A stretch of DNA of 19,983 nucleotides, taken from Candidatus Niyogibacteria bacterium CG10_big_fil_rev_8_21_14_0_10_42_19. Its GTDB lineage: Bacteria > Patescibacteriota > Minisyncoccia > 1-14-0-10-42-19. How positions within the stretch are numbered: position 1 is the stretch's first letter; every line of letters begins with the position of its first letter. Below, piece by piece: positions 5,760 through 13,061 of the stretch. Below the pieces are notes generated by a model. That model ran no database searches. It worked only from the letters and a program-made list of their open reading frames with translations, and was not told where the DNA came from. The stretch covers positions 1 to 19,983 of the forward strand of contig PFCN01000028.1 in assembly GCA_002774705.1 (NCBI GenBank), read 5' to 3'. The translations under genes were made by a program, and so were the position numbers.

Positions 5760-7961
5760 TTATCTTCCAGACCCCCTCCTATCTCCTCCGCCTCTCCGAC
5801 CTCCTCCACCAAAACCCCCATCCCTTCTCGGACCCCTTGGATCCGATTCCTGGTATCCTTCCGGTTTATTGATCTTCTTCATCTCCTTTAAAGACAAATT
5901 CATTCTTCCTTGGTCATCTATACCTATAAGTTTAACCGGAACCGTATCTCCCGGCTGTACCACGTCGGTAACTTTATTTACTCTCCAATCGGCGAGCTCC
6001 GAAATATGCACAAGCCCTTCCTGCCGCGGACCTATCTCAACCATCGCCCCGAATTCGAAGATTCTCGTCACTTTCCCAACAAAAGTATCGCCGACTTTAT
6101 ACTCTCTTGTTATTTGCTTAACTATATCAAGCGCTTTTTCGGCGGCATCTTTTGATGATGCGGTTATATAGACCGAACCATCCTGTTCAATATCAATTTC
6201 AACGCCGGTGTCTTCAATTATCTTGTTTATTGTCTTTCCTCCGGGGCCTATTACTTCTCTTATTTTATCCGGGTGAATCATATGAGTAATAATTCTTGGC
6301 GCCAAGGGTGAAAGTTCTTCGCGCGAAGCAGGCAACGTCTGCAACATAACATCCATAATTTTTATGCGCGCGTCTCTAGCGTCTTTCAGGGTGTCAGCAA
6401 GCATCTGGACGCTCACCCCTTCAACTTTAACATCCATTTGAATCGCGGTAAGACCATTTTTGGTTCCGGCGGCTTTAAAATCCATATCTCCATGGTGATC
6501 TTCAGGACCCTGAATGTCGGTTAAAACCTTATATTCTCCTCCATCTCCCATTATTAGTCCCATAGCAATACCCGCGACGGGATTTTTAATCGGGATGCCG
6601 GCGTCCATCATCGCAAGGATAGAGGCGCAAACCGATGCCATTGAAGTTGATCCATTCGATGAAAGTATCTCGGATACAAGCCGGATAGTATAAGGAAAGG
6701 TCTCTTTGGAAGGCAACACCGGAAGCATCGCCCGCTCCGCTAAAGCTCCATGCCCTATCTCGCGCCTTCCGGGAGAACCCATTCTTCCGGTCTCTCCGGT
6801 TGAGAAAGGAAGAAAATTGTAATGATGCATAAATCTTTTTTTGGTCTGTATCTCCATGCCCTCTACAAGCTGGACATCGCCGGGGGCTCCAAGAGTAGCT
6901 ATGGAAAGAACGTGCGTTTCTCCCCGATAAAAAAGACCGGAACCATGAGTGCGCGGGAGTATCGCCACATTTGAAGAAATATTTCTAAGCTCGTTTGTTT
7001 TTCGGGAATCCGGACGCTTGCCCTCTTCAAGAATATTTTTATGGATCAGTTTATCTATCATTTCTTCATAAACATCGCTCGCCTGCCCGAGAACCTCGGC
7101 GCCAAAATGTTCGGTAACCGAGCCCATCCATTCATCTTTAAGCTCGCCCAACCGATTTTTGCGGGTTGCTTTGTCAAAAATATACAAAATGTCATTCAAG
7201 CGTTCTTTAAAATGCTTATTGAAAGAATCAAGCAACTCTTTCGGAGTTTCGGGAATTATGATCTCTTTTTTAGGCCTGCCAACCTCTTTAATAATCTTGT
7301 TCTGAAAATCTTCCAGCTTTTTAATCTCTTCAAGAGCTTTATTAAAAGCTTCAACCGCGACGTCTTCCGGCAATTCTTTCGCTCCCGCCTCAACCATATT
7401 TATTTTTCCTCCTTTTCCGGAAACAACTATATCCATTTCCCCTTCTTCCGTTTGGACTTTAGTGGGATTTATTAAAAAATTATCCCGTCTTCCTCCAACT
7501 CTGACCGCGGCAATCGGACCACCCCATGGAATATCGGAGACACCAAGAGCGATGGACGCGGCTGTGATCGCCGGAATATTCGGATTATTTTCACCGTCAA
7601 CCGATAACACTAAGACCACCACATGCACGGCATGACGCATTTTATGGTTAAAAAGAGGACGGATGGTGCGGTCTATCAAACGCGAAATAAGCACCGCCTC
7701 CTCGGAAGGGCGCCCTTCCCGGCGCATAAATCGAGACCCTAATATTTGGCCCGCGGCATAAAATTTTTCTTCGTAATCAACCGACAAAGGGAAATAGCTC
7801 ATACCCTCCTTTTTGTCGTCAGACATTGTGGCGGTTGCAAAAACAACCGTATCTCCATAACGGACAAGAACCGAACCATTGGCTTGTTCGGCCATATCGG
7901 AAAATTCACAAATAAGCTTACGGCCGGCTATTTCGGCCTCAAAAGTTTTTTTTGGACTCAT
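5760..7961 (-). CDS. pnp: Polyribonucleotide nucleotidyltransferase (PNPase)
   Basis: PNPase degrades RNA 3' to 5' by phosphorolysis as a trimeric ring and can also add nucleotides. The 733-residue product has all domains: RNase PH-like 1 (about 5-145), the helical linker domain (about 150-240), RNase PH-like 2 (about 315-545) with IGHGALAERA at 402-411 and the catalytic block GDMDF at 491-495, KH (about 555-615, IGPGGK at 571-576) and S1 (about 622-693). After S1 comes a Gly/Arg-rich RGG-like tail (703-733), longer than in many homologues and fit for RNA contact. The ATG at 7961 gives MSPKKTFEAEIAGRKL, in line with family starts. It follows rpsO and a NYN nuclease on the same strand, after 134 bases that contain a folded leader. 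There is no Shine-Dalgarno sequence. Confidence 0.98.
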   Translation of the reverse strand: MSPKKTFEAEIAGRKLICEFSDMAEQANGSVLVRYGDTVVFATATMSDDKKEGMSYFPLSVDYEEKFYAAGQILGSRFMRREGRPSEEAVLISRLIDRTIRPLFNHKMRHAVHVVVLVLSVDGENNPNIPAITAASIALGVSDIPWGGPIAAVRVGGRRDNFLINPTKVQTEEGEMDIVVSGKGGKINMVEAGAKELPEDVAVEAFNKALEEIKKLEDFQNKIIKEVGRPKKEIIIPETPKELLDSFNKHFKERLNDILYIFDKATRKNRLGELKDEWMGSVTEHFGAEVLGQASDVYEEMIDKLIHKNILEEGKRPDSRKTNELRNISSNVAILPRTHGSGLFYRGETHVLSIATLGAPGDVQLVEGMEIQTKKRFMHHYNFLPFSTGETGRMGSPGRREIGHGALAERAMLPVLPSKETFPYTIRLVSEILSSNGSTSMASVCASILAMMDAGIPIKNPVAGIAMGLIMGDGGEYKVLTDIQGPEDHHGDMDFKAAGTKNGLTAIQMDVKVEGVSVQMLADTLKDARDARIKIMDVMLQTLPASREELSPLAPRIITHMIHPDKIREVIGPGGKTINKIIEDTGVEIDIEQDGSVYITASSKDAAEKALDIVKQITREYKVGDTFVGKVTRIFEFGAMVEIGPRQEGLVHISELADWRVNKVTDVVQPGDTVPVKLIGIDDQGRMNLSLKEMKKINKPEGYQESDPRGPRRDGGFGGGGRRGGGDRRGSGR

Positions 7962-7974
7962 ATGAATGGCAAGA

Positions 7975-8035
7975 GCCGCTCTCCAGATTTCAGATTATCT
8001 AGTCTCCTAGCTAATCTACATATCCAGAGACCGGC
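7975..8035 (-). promoter_or_regulatory. Folded leader upstream of pnp
   Basis: The 5' region of pnp can fold into a long hairpin that ends 13 bases before the ATG. Outer stem: 7975-7983 with 8027-8035 (GCCG and TCTC-type halves around one C-C mismatch). Inner stem: AGATTA (7992-7997) with TAATCT (8012-8017), one mismatch, then CTAG with CTAG around a four-base loop. In Escherichia coli a pnp leader hairpin is cut by RNase III and is the site of PNPase autoregulation; a similar use here is inference. Confidence 0.5.
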
Positions 8036-8095
8036 GCCCGATTAATTAAATATTAATTTTTAAATAATAATACTTGGACACTAACAGATAAAATA

Positions 8096-8614
8096 TCATT
8101 TTTTGCCCGGTAAATCAAGCAGGAACTTCTTGGAAGCGTCTAAATCGATAAAATCATCGGCCACCTCTTTAAGTTGCGCCGAAGTTGACCGCCCAAAGGC
8201 GACAACCTCGACCTGCCTCCCCTTGTTCTGCAAATAATTCACCAAAGAAACAAAATCGCCGTCCCCCGAAACTATGACGACAACATCCACAACTTCAGCC
8301 GCGCGAATCGCGTCAATAACTATTCCGACATCCCAGTTTGCTTTTTTGGCTCCACCGTAAAACTCCTGCAAAGGACGCTCTTTGGCTTCCATTCCTATTT
8401 TTTCTAGAGCTTCAAGAAAGGTTTTTTCGGTTCCCGCCTTGGTTACAACCACATATGCTATCGCTCGTATCAATTTACGGTTAGCTGTCGAAACTTTAAG
8501 AACTTCCTTGAAATTGACCCGTTTTTGGTAAAGAGAACGGGCCGAATGATAAAGGTTTTGGACATCTATAAAAACCGCCACTCGCTGATCGGGATGTTTG
8601 ATGATAGGAGACAT
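8096..8614 (-). CDS. NYN domain (LabA/DUF88, PIN-like) predicted ribonuclease
   Basis: The product has 172 residues, nearly all one NYN domain. The Asp motifs expected of the PIN-like fold are all present: FIDVQNLYHSA (D17), NWDVGIVIDAI (D95, D101) and VSGDGDF (D118, D120), followed by the typical QNKGRQVEVVAF strand and a C-terminal DFIDLD. NYN proteins are metal-dependent RNases or RNA-binding relatives; LabA-like members act in RNA turnover and regulation. The start codon is four bases after the rpsO stop, and pnp follows on the same strand. Co-transcription and a role in RNA processing are therefore likely (inference). No Shine-Dalgarno sequence is seen, so translation may be coupled to rpsO. 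The ATG at 8614 leaves a ten-residue lead (MSPIIKHPDQ) before the first strand. Confidence 0.92.
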   Translation of the reverse strand: MSPIIKHPDQRVAVFIDVQNLYHSARSLYQKRVNFKEVLKVSTANRKLIRAIAYVVVTKAGTEKTFLEALEKIGMEAKERPLQEFYGGAKKANWDVGIVIDAIRAAEVVDVVVIVSGDGDFVSLVNYLQNKGRQVEVVAFGRSTSAQLKEVADDFIDLDASKKFLLDLPGKK

Positions 8615-8618
8615 TTTA

Positions 8619-8885
8619 TTATTTCTTTAAACCAAGTTTCTTAATGATAGCAGCGTACCTTTTTTCGTATCTTTTGGACAAATGATCAAGAAGGGTCCTT
8701 CTTTTGGCGACCATTTTCAAAAGACCTCGCCTTGAGTGATTATCTTTAGCGTGCTTCTTTAAATGCTCGGTAAGATCTTTAATGCTCTCTGTTAAAATTG
8801 CGACCTGAACTTCCGCGGACCCCGTATCCGTATCATGAAGCTTGTATTTCTCTATAATCTTTTGCTTTTCTTTAAGATTCAACAT
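8619..8885 (-). CDS. rpsO: 30S ribosomal protein S15
   Basis: S15 is a primary binder of the 16S rRNA central domain and forms bridges to the large subunit. The product has 88 residues, the normal size. Family blocks are present: HDTDTGSAEVQVAILTESI (17-35), LTEHLKKHAKDNHSRRGLL (38-56) and VAKRRTLLDHLSKRYEKRY. The ATG at 8885 gives MLNLKEKQKIIEKY; a TACTAT box on the minus strand lies 9 bases upstream and there is no Shine-Dalgarno sequence, so the message is probably leaderless. That leaves no leader for the S15 autoregulatory pseudoknot known from enterobacteria. It heads the rpsO, NYN, pnp series. Confidence 0.97.
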   Translation of the reverse strand: MLNLKEKQKIIEKYKLHDTDTGSAEVQVAILTESIKDLTEHLKKHAKDNHSRRGLLKMVAKRRTLLDHLSKRYEKRYAAIIKKLGLKK

Positions 8886-8894
8886 ATAAAAAAA

Positions 8895-8923
8895 ATAGTA
8901 TCACAATATATCGCGTAAAGCAA
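8895..8923 (-). promoter_or_regulatory. rpsO promoter, extended -10, probably leaderless
   Basis: On the minus strand TGATACTAT gives an extended -10 with TACTAT at 8900-8895, nine bases before the ATG at 8885. A weak -35 TTGCTT (8923-8918) lies 17 bases upstream. The predicted leader is about 2 bases. Confidence 0.45.
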
Positions 8924-9005
8924 GTTTATTGAAGAGCTCCCCCACGGAAGCAAGGTTAATATCCACCGGACCCGAAAACAACGGGACGTAAGTCGCAAAA
9001 TATTT

Positions 9006-9011
9006 TATACT
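9006..9011 (+). promoter_or_regulatory. -10 box (TATACT) of the recombinase gene
   Basis: TATACT at 9006-9011 lies seven bases before the ATG at 9019, so the transcript should start at the start codon. No convincing -35 box is visible. A TATAAT at 9012-9017 is too close to the ATG to serve this start. Confidence 0.4.
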
Positions 9012-9018
9012 TATAATA

Positions 9019-9966
9019 ATGGCTAACCTTAATGAACTTTCACGGCAATTTCTTGAGTATTTGGAGATTGAACGCGGCCGGAGCTTAAAAACAATAAAAA
9101 ATTACGACCAATATATTTCTAGATTTTTGGATTTTTCCAAAATAAAAGAACCCGCCCAAATTACCGATGATGTGGTGAAAAAATACCGACTCTGGCTTAA
9201 TCGGCAATCTGTTAGACCGGGTCCGGGACAATCATCCAATAATCCCCTCAAAAGAAAGACCCAAAACTACTACCTAATCGCATTGCGGGGATTCTTAAAA
9301 TATCTCGCGAAAATAAACATTGAAACGCTCCCAGCCGAAAGAATAGAGCTTGCCAAAGTTTCTCAACGCCAACTTGACCTCATATCTGAAGATGAACTCG
9401 AACGCTTACTGGAGGCGCCCAAAGGAAATACTCTCGGAGCATTAAGAGATAAAGCAATCCTTGAATTTTTATTTTCATCAGGACTTCGGGTGTCCGAGCT
9501 TTGCTCGCTTAACCGTGATTCAATAAATTTGAAGCGGGACGAATTCAGCATCACCGGAAAGGGAGACAAAGTAAGGGTTTGTTTTATTTCGGATACGGCC
9601 AAAGATATTTTAAAAGAATATCTCGACAAGCGCGCCGACGTCGAAAAGGAAGCTCTTTTTATAAACCTAAAAAAGACAAAAAACAGCGGGAAAGAAAACA
9701 CGTCTCGCCTGACTCCCAGGTCGATCGAAAGAATAATAAAAAATTACGCGATAAAAGCCGGGATAACTAAAAAAGTAACCCCCCATGTTTTAAGGCATTG
9801 TTTTGCCACAAACCTCCTTTCAAATGGCGCCGACCTGCGCTCAGTGCAGGACATGCTCGGACACGCCAACATTTCAACCACTCAAATATACACTCACGTA
9901 ACCAATAAACAGTTGCGGGAAGTCTATAAAAATTTTCATACAAGAAACAGCGGGAAACAACCTTAA
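9019..9966 (+). CDS. xerD: XerC/XerD-type tyrosine recombinase
   Basis: The product has 315 residues, close to Xer recombinases. The N-terminal SAM-like core-binding domain covers about 5-100 (FLEYLEIERGRSLKTIKNY), and the catalytic domain about 120-300. The catalytic set is complete: R157 in SSGLRVSELCSLN, K181 in TGKGDKVR, H246 and R249 in HVLRHCFATNLL, H272 in LGHANISTTQIYTH and the nucleophile Y281. Xer proteins resolve chromosome dimers at dif and are also used by integrating elements. The single Xer-type gene and the motif quality suit a housekeeping XerC/D. Its place beside a compositionally distinct block (10145-13016) also fits a resident integrase, and the sequence alone does not decide. 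I saw no dif-like site in the flanks. There is no Shine-Dalgarno sequence. Whether it is XerC or XerD is unsettled. Confidence 0.93.
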   Translation: MANLNELSRQFLEYLEIERGRSLKTIKNYDQYISRFLDFSKIKEPAQITDDVVKKYRLWLNRQSVRPGPGQSSNNPLKRKTQNYYLIALRGFLKYLAKINIETLPAERIELAKVSQRQLDLISEDELERLLEAPKGNTLGALRDKAILEFLFSSGLRVSELCSLNRDSINLKRDEFSITGKGDKVRVCFISDTAKDILKEYLDKRADVEKEALFINLKKTKNSGKENTSRLTPRSIERIIKNYAIKAGITKKVTPHVLRHCFATNLLSNGADLRSVQDMLGHANISTTQIYTHVTNKQLREVYKNFHTRNSGKQP

Positions 9967-10060
9967 GGCGTTTATTTTTGGGACCCAAAACATTCGGGAA
10001 CGTTGTTATAAATATGAACTACCGAGATACATTAATGAAGCGTCGGATAGCAATAAAAGC

Positions 10061-10137
10061 TTGACAAAATCAAAAAAATTTATATAATTTAAGGGAATTT
10101 ATTGATTGTTTTCTTGAAAAAATAATATAAAAAGGAG
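10061..10137 (+). promoter_or_regulatory. Consensus promoter and Shine-Dalgarno site of the SPFH operon
   Basis: TTGACA (10061-10066), a 16-base spacer and TATAAT (10083-10088) are both exact consensus. The start site should lie near 10095, leaving about a 50-base leader. It carries AAAGGAG (10131-10137) seven bases before the ATG. This is a strong, conventional expression signal, unlike most genes in the window. Confidence 0.8.
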
Positions 10138-10144
10138 AATTCTA

Positions 10145-11059
10145 ATGCTAAAAATGCCCGAATTCCTGAAAAAGAGTCCCCTTGAGGAGAAAAAAACAAT
10201 TTCTTTCCAAAAAACACAATTTTATGCCGGATGGGTTCTATTTTGCATTATTGTGGCGCTCGCCCCGATTTCGGCTGTGATGAGCGGATTTCCGTGGATG
10301 TTTTTTTGGCTGGGCCTCGCCTCTCTTTATGTGGCGACCTGTCTACATGAGATTCACGACCCCAACGAAGCATACCTGTTTCGTTTCGGGAAAATGCTCG
10401 GGCGGCTCGGCTCCGGATGGTTTTTAACCGTTCCGTATTTATGGGAGATCAGGCCAGTCAGCCGGGAAGTGGTCGTTTTGCAATTCGAAAAACAAGGAAT
10501 GTTCACCAAAGATTCGACCGCGATTGAGCTAAGCATCACGGCGGTAGTCCAGATCGGTGAAAAGGAAGATGACCTCGCGCACGCCCTGGAATTGAAAATG
10601 GAAGACCGCGATATGTTGTTCAAACAAATAATCCTGTCCAAAATTCGAACTGAAGTAGGTAAACAAAGCTTTACCGAACTGAATAAGGGTCAGGAAAATA
10701 TCGAGAAAGAAGTAACCAAAGATCTCAGAAAGGAATTAAAGAAGTACGGTTACCGCATCAAAGAAGCCGAGATATACGACCTCGATGAAAAGGTGTTGGC
10801 GGAAGCCGAACGCATCAAGATAATCGGAAAGGCCCGCGGGGAGGAAGCTTCCTCCATCTCCGAGCCCTTCAAAGACAACTGGCCCGCGGCAATCGTCGCC
10901 TTGGGCAGTAAGTTTTTTGAAAAGCCGGTTAAAGAATTAAAAAACGCGGCCGCCAACAAGAAAGGGATCAACGCCGTTGTGTCGGCAATCGGCGGGATAA
11001 AATCCGCCACGGAAAAAATTCTTGGAAAGGAGGGGTCGAGCGATGAATCCTCTTCGTAA
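10145..11059 (+). CDS. SPFH (band 7/prohibitin-like) membrane protein
   Basis: The product has 304 residues. Two close hydrophobic helices at about 27-48 and 50-67 anchor the N terminus. They are followed by an SPFH domain at about 70-225: NEAYLFRFGKMLGRLGSGWF, VPYLWEIRPVSREVVVLQF, FTKDSTAIELSITAVVQIG, then the charged helical part with GQENIEKEVTKDLRKELKKYGYRIKEAEIYDLD. An Ala/Lys-rich helical tail ends in GSSDESSS. SPFH proteins form large membrane-bound ring or cage assemblies that organise membrane patches and proteases; that role is inferred. The last 17 bases overlap the next gene, so the two are co-expressed, much like the SPFH-NfeD operons of other bacteria, though the partner here shows no NfeD-type OB fold. 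Codons are richer in G and C than in neighbouring core genes. Confidence 0.85.
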   Translation: MLKMPEFLKKSPLEEKKTISFQKTQFYAGWVLFCIIVALAPISAVMSGFPWMFFWLGLASLYVATCLHEIHDPNEAYLFRFGKMLGRLGSGWFLTVPYLWEIRPVSREVVVLQFEKQGMFTKDSTAIELSITAVVQIGEKEDDLAHALELKMEDRDMLFKQIILSKIRTEVGKQSFTELNKGQENIEKEVTKDLRKELKKYGYRIKEAEIYDLDEKVLAEAERIKIIGKARGEEASSISEPFKDNWPAAIVALGSKFFEKPVKELKNAAANKKGINAVVSAIGGIKSATEKILGKEGSSDESSS

Positions 11060-12134
11060 AGTACTCATTCCTGTAGCGATATCGCTTTTCGCTGTATGGA
11101 TACTATGGCTCCTGCTCGCCCCCATATTCCAATATGTCGGGTGGTTCCTGCCGTTTTTTGCGGTAGGGATAGGAATCGGTATTTTCTTGTGGAGATACCC
11201 GACAGGGCGACTGCAGGAGTTTTTAAAAAATCCTGCGGCAAAAAAAGTCGGGATGGCAGTCGCGATTACCGCGGTCGCAGGCGCCATCTGGTTATTTACC
11301 GGATGGCTGGTCGGTGGATACTTATCGCCGAACATGAACCTGACGATCAGAGGGGCTTTTATCTTAATTGCGGTACTACTCCCGTGGATGGCTGTGTCGG
11401 TTGTGACGCTGTACAAGCCGGTCGGAATCAGCGATGACGCAGCTAATGCCATAACCGGCGGCTTCAAGTGGGCGCGCTGGATAATTATCCTTATCGTTCT
11501 AACCTCCACAACACTTCTTCCGGATATATATTTTGATCGCGATACGGGAAAGGCAAAGTTTATGTACGCGGAACATGAGGAAAAAATATACTGGGTCCAG
11601 CCGGAATATAAGCTGGACAAAAAAACCGGCGAAACCCTTCTGGTAAAAAAGTACAGTCCGGCAACACAAGAACAATTAATACCCGGGACACCGGAGATCG
11701 CCAAACGCTTTGCATGGGGTTCCCAAATAGAAAAAATATGGAGTGGGGTGAAAAAATCATTCAAATCAAAAAAACCCCCGCCTCCTAGGGTCCCAAAGGA
11801 GATAGAGTCTGAAGAGGAGGATGAAGAAGACATTCTTGAAGACCTCCCCGATATCCCTGGAGATATCCCGGATGAAAAATGGGAAGAACCCGACAAGGAA
11901 CGGGAGGAGCCCTACGAAAAATGGAAAGAACCACGCCAAACCCTTCCGGAGAAATCATCTCCTCCAAAAAGAGCAAAAAGACGGGCCCAAAAAAATTGGT
12001 CGGGCGAGGAGACCATAAAATGGGCCGAAAAACGAATTGACCAAGCTCTTTCATCAGACAAAGAACTCGAGATATGTAAAAAGGATCCCGATTGCCTAAG
12101 AGCAAAAAGGATCCTGGAGAATTCTCTTTATTAG
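11043..12134 (+). CDS. Multi-pass membrane protein with acidic and basic C-terminal tail
   Basis: I place the start at ATG 11043, because AGGAGG (11028-11033) lies nine bases upstream; the frame is open further 5' only through a TTG. The product then has 363 residues. Five hydrophobic helices lie at about 7-28, 32-50, 69-91, 103-124 and 143-160. A polar region with DIYFDRDTGKAKFMYAEHE near 161-179 follows, then a PPPP stretch, a strongly acidic segment (EIESEEEDEEDILEDLPDIP, about 254-273), a Lys/Arg/Pro-rich part and a final helix with CKKDPDCLRAKRIL. I do not recognise the family. It overlaps the SPFH gene by 17 bases and ends at a strong terminator, so the two form a closed bicistronic unit. 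I infer a membrane partner of the SPFH assembly with a cytoplasmic interaction tail. Confidence 0.8.
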   Translation: MNPLRKVLIPVAISLFAVWILWLLLAPIFQYVGWFLPFFAVGIGIGIFLWRYPTGRLQEFLKNPAAKKVGMAVAITAVAGAIWLFTGWLVGGYLSPNMNLTIRGAFILIAVLLPWMAVSVVTLYKPVGISDDAANAITGGFKWARWIIILIVLTSTTLLPDIYFDRDTGKAKFMYAEHEEKIYWVQPEYKLDKKTGETLLVKKYSPATQEQLIPGTPEIAKRFAWGSQIEKIWSGVKKSFKSKKPPPPRVPKEIESEEEDEEDILEDLPDIPGDIPDEKWEEPDKEREEPYEKWKEPRQTLPEKSSPPKRAKRRAQKNWSGEETIKWAEKRIDQALSSDKELEICKKDPDCLRAKRILENSLY

Positions 12135-12148
12135 AGCGTAAAACCAAA

Positions 12149-12182
12149 GCCCCGCTTGTGCTAAACAGGCGGGGCATTTTTT
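12149..12182 (+). terminator. Intrinsic terminator of the SPFH operon
   Basis: A ten-base stem, 12149-12158 with 12166-12175 (GCCCCGC against GCGGGGC plus three further pairs, one U-G), closes a seven-base loop TGCTAAA. It is followed by A and then six T (12177-12182). It lies 14 bases after the stop codon at 12134. Confidence 0.9.
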
Positions 12183-12195
12183 ATAATGTAAAATT

Positions 12196-12238
12196 AAAAA
12201 AAACCCCCTGGAGGTTTTAAAAAATCCTCCAAGGGGTT
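12196..12238 (-). terminator. Intrinsic terminator of the minus-strand 12459-13016 transcript
   Basis: Read on the minus strand, arm 12238-12226 (AACCCCTTGGAGG) pairs with 12214-12202 (CCTCCAGGGGGTT) with one mismatch around an 11-base loop. A run of T opposite 12196-12203 follows. It faces the SPFH terminator and implies a minus-strand transcript that reaches about 220 bases beyond the stop at 12459. Confidence 0.8.
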
Positions 12239-12241
12239 CGC

Positions 12242-12362
12242 GCCGGTAGCGACGGGGGGGGTGACCACACCCATAAACCCCGATCACGTAGGGGGATGGG
12301 GCCGGACCTCCCTCTTAACAAAACAAGGAATGTTACCGGATATCCCTCCCGCCGCTATCGGC
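12242..12362. ncRNA. Candidate structured RNA (three-stem fold), strand unsure
   Basis: Bases 12242-12260 and 12344-12362 form a long closing stem. Read as plus-strand RNA it has 19 positions with two G-U pairs and one A-C mismatch; as minus-strand RNA it has two mismatches. Inside are a hairpin CCCAT...CCCC (12270-12281) with GGGG.ATGGG (12291-12300) and a weak TAACA/TGTTA stem (12316-12320 with 12331-12335). A G8 run (12254-12261) is part of the closing stem. No SRP, tmRNA or RNase P signature is present. The most economical reading is a folded 3' UTR of the minus-strand gene at 12459, ending in the terminator at 12196-12238. A separate small RNA is also possible. Confidence 0.4.
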
Positions 12363-12458
12363 AGACAAATCTTGGGGTCAATGAACTAACGACGGGCCCT
12401 CCCTTCTTGTGGCCTCAACCTCGCGATCAAGCATGGCGTTGTGCTCGACCTCGATCTT

Positions 12459-13016
12459 CTACTCCTCGGAGAGTTCTTTCTGGGCCTCGGCCTCGGCATT
12501 GACATCTTTAATGACGTCATCCGCTTCGGAAAGAGACTTCTTGACCTTGGCCTCGACCTCCTTCTGCTCATCGGAGATCTTCTTCTTGATCGCCTTCGCC
12601 GTCTCTGGATAGCACTCCTCCAGGACTCCGAAGGCCTTGCGGTCTCCTTTGAGAGCTCTGGCCGCGAAATGGGCCTCGCTCTTGATGTCCCGAACTGGGA
12701 CATCATTCCTCTCGAGATCTCTCAAAACCTCGAGATTTCCTCGTCGGGCGGCCTGGCGCTTCTTGCGAAGCTCTTTGGCCATCCGGCGATGTTCCCTGTT
12801 CTCGGGCTTGGCGGCCGCGGCAGCCTTCTTTGCCCGCCTACGCTCCACCACTTCCGGAAGTTTATTGCGCGCATCTCTTTTGATCCGGCGCATCCGATTC
12901 CTGACGGACCCGCCGCGAGACACATAGGTCGCGCGCTTCTTCTGCGCGGCTTTGTTAGTTTTATGACCGCCTCCGATATTTTTCTTCTGCTGTCCACCAC
13001 CTCCTTGCCTTGCCAT
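12459..13016 (-). CDS. Hypothetical basic/acidic coiled protein
   Basis: I chose the ATG at 13016 (MARQGGGGQQKKN) over the GTG at 13025, because GGGGAGG lies about eight bases before it. The product has 185 residues. Residues 1-30 are Gly/Gln/Lys-rich and flexible. Residues 30-95 are very rich in Arg and Lys (RNRMRRIKRDARN, HRRMAKELRKKRQAARR), with an Ala run. The part after about 95 becomes acidic and heptad-like up to AEAEAQKELSEE. There is no membrane segment. I do not recognise a family; the basic half would suit nucleic-acid binding (inference). G and C in third codon positions are far more frequent than in the flanking AT-rich genes. The frame stays coding-like for 26 codons beyond the TAG at 12459-12461. 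It has its own TTGACA promoter and terminator. Confidence 0.7.
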   Translation of the reverse strand: MARQGGGGQQKKNIGGGHKTNKAAQKKRATYVSRGGSVRNRMRRIKRDARNKLPEVVERRRAKKAAAAAKPENREHRRMAKELRKKRQAARRGNLEVLRDLERNDVPVRDIKSEAHFAARALKGDRKAFGVLEECYPETAKAIKKKISDEQKEVEAKVKKSLSEADDVIKDVNAEAEAQKELSEE

Positions 13017-13061
13017 TTGGAACACCTCCCCTTTTAATAAGAATATTTAAATCTACCCAAG

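Noticed and set aside
9973..9988. TTTTGGG-A-CCCAAAA as the recombinase gene terminator
   Set aside because: The loop is only one base and no T tract follows on the plus strand.
10937..11896. 319-codon minus-strand open frame opposite the membrane protein gene
   Set aside because: It lacks domains and start signals, while the opposite frame has AGGAGG and five regular membrane helices.
12242..12362. SRP RNA, tmRNA or RNase P RNA
   Set aside because: The conserved cores of these RNAs (SRP tetraloop region, tmRNA tRNA-like ends, RNase P universal segments) are not seen.
12441..13037. 198-codon plus-strand open frame opposite the basic-protein gene
   Set aside because: It is Leu/Asp-rich low-complexity sequence made by the antisense of Glu/Lys/Arg codons; the minus frame has a strong Shine-Dalgarno site, a promoter and a terminator.
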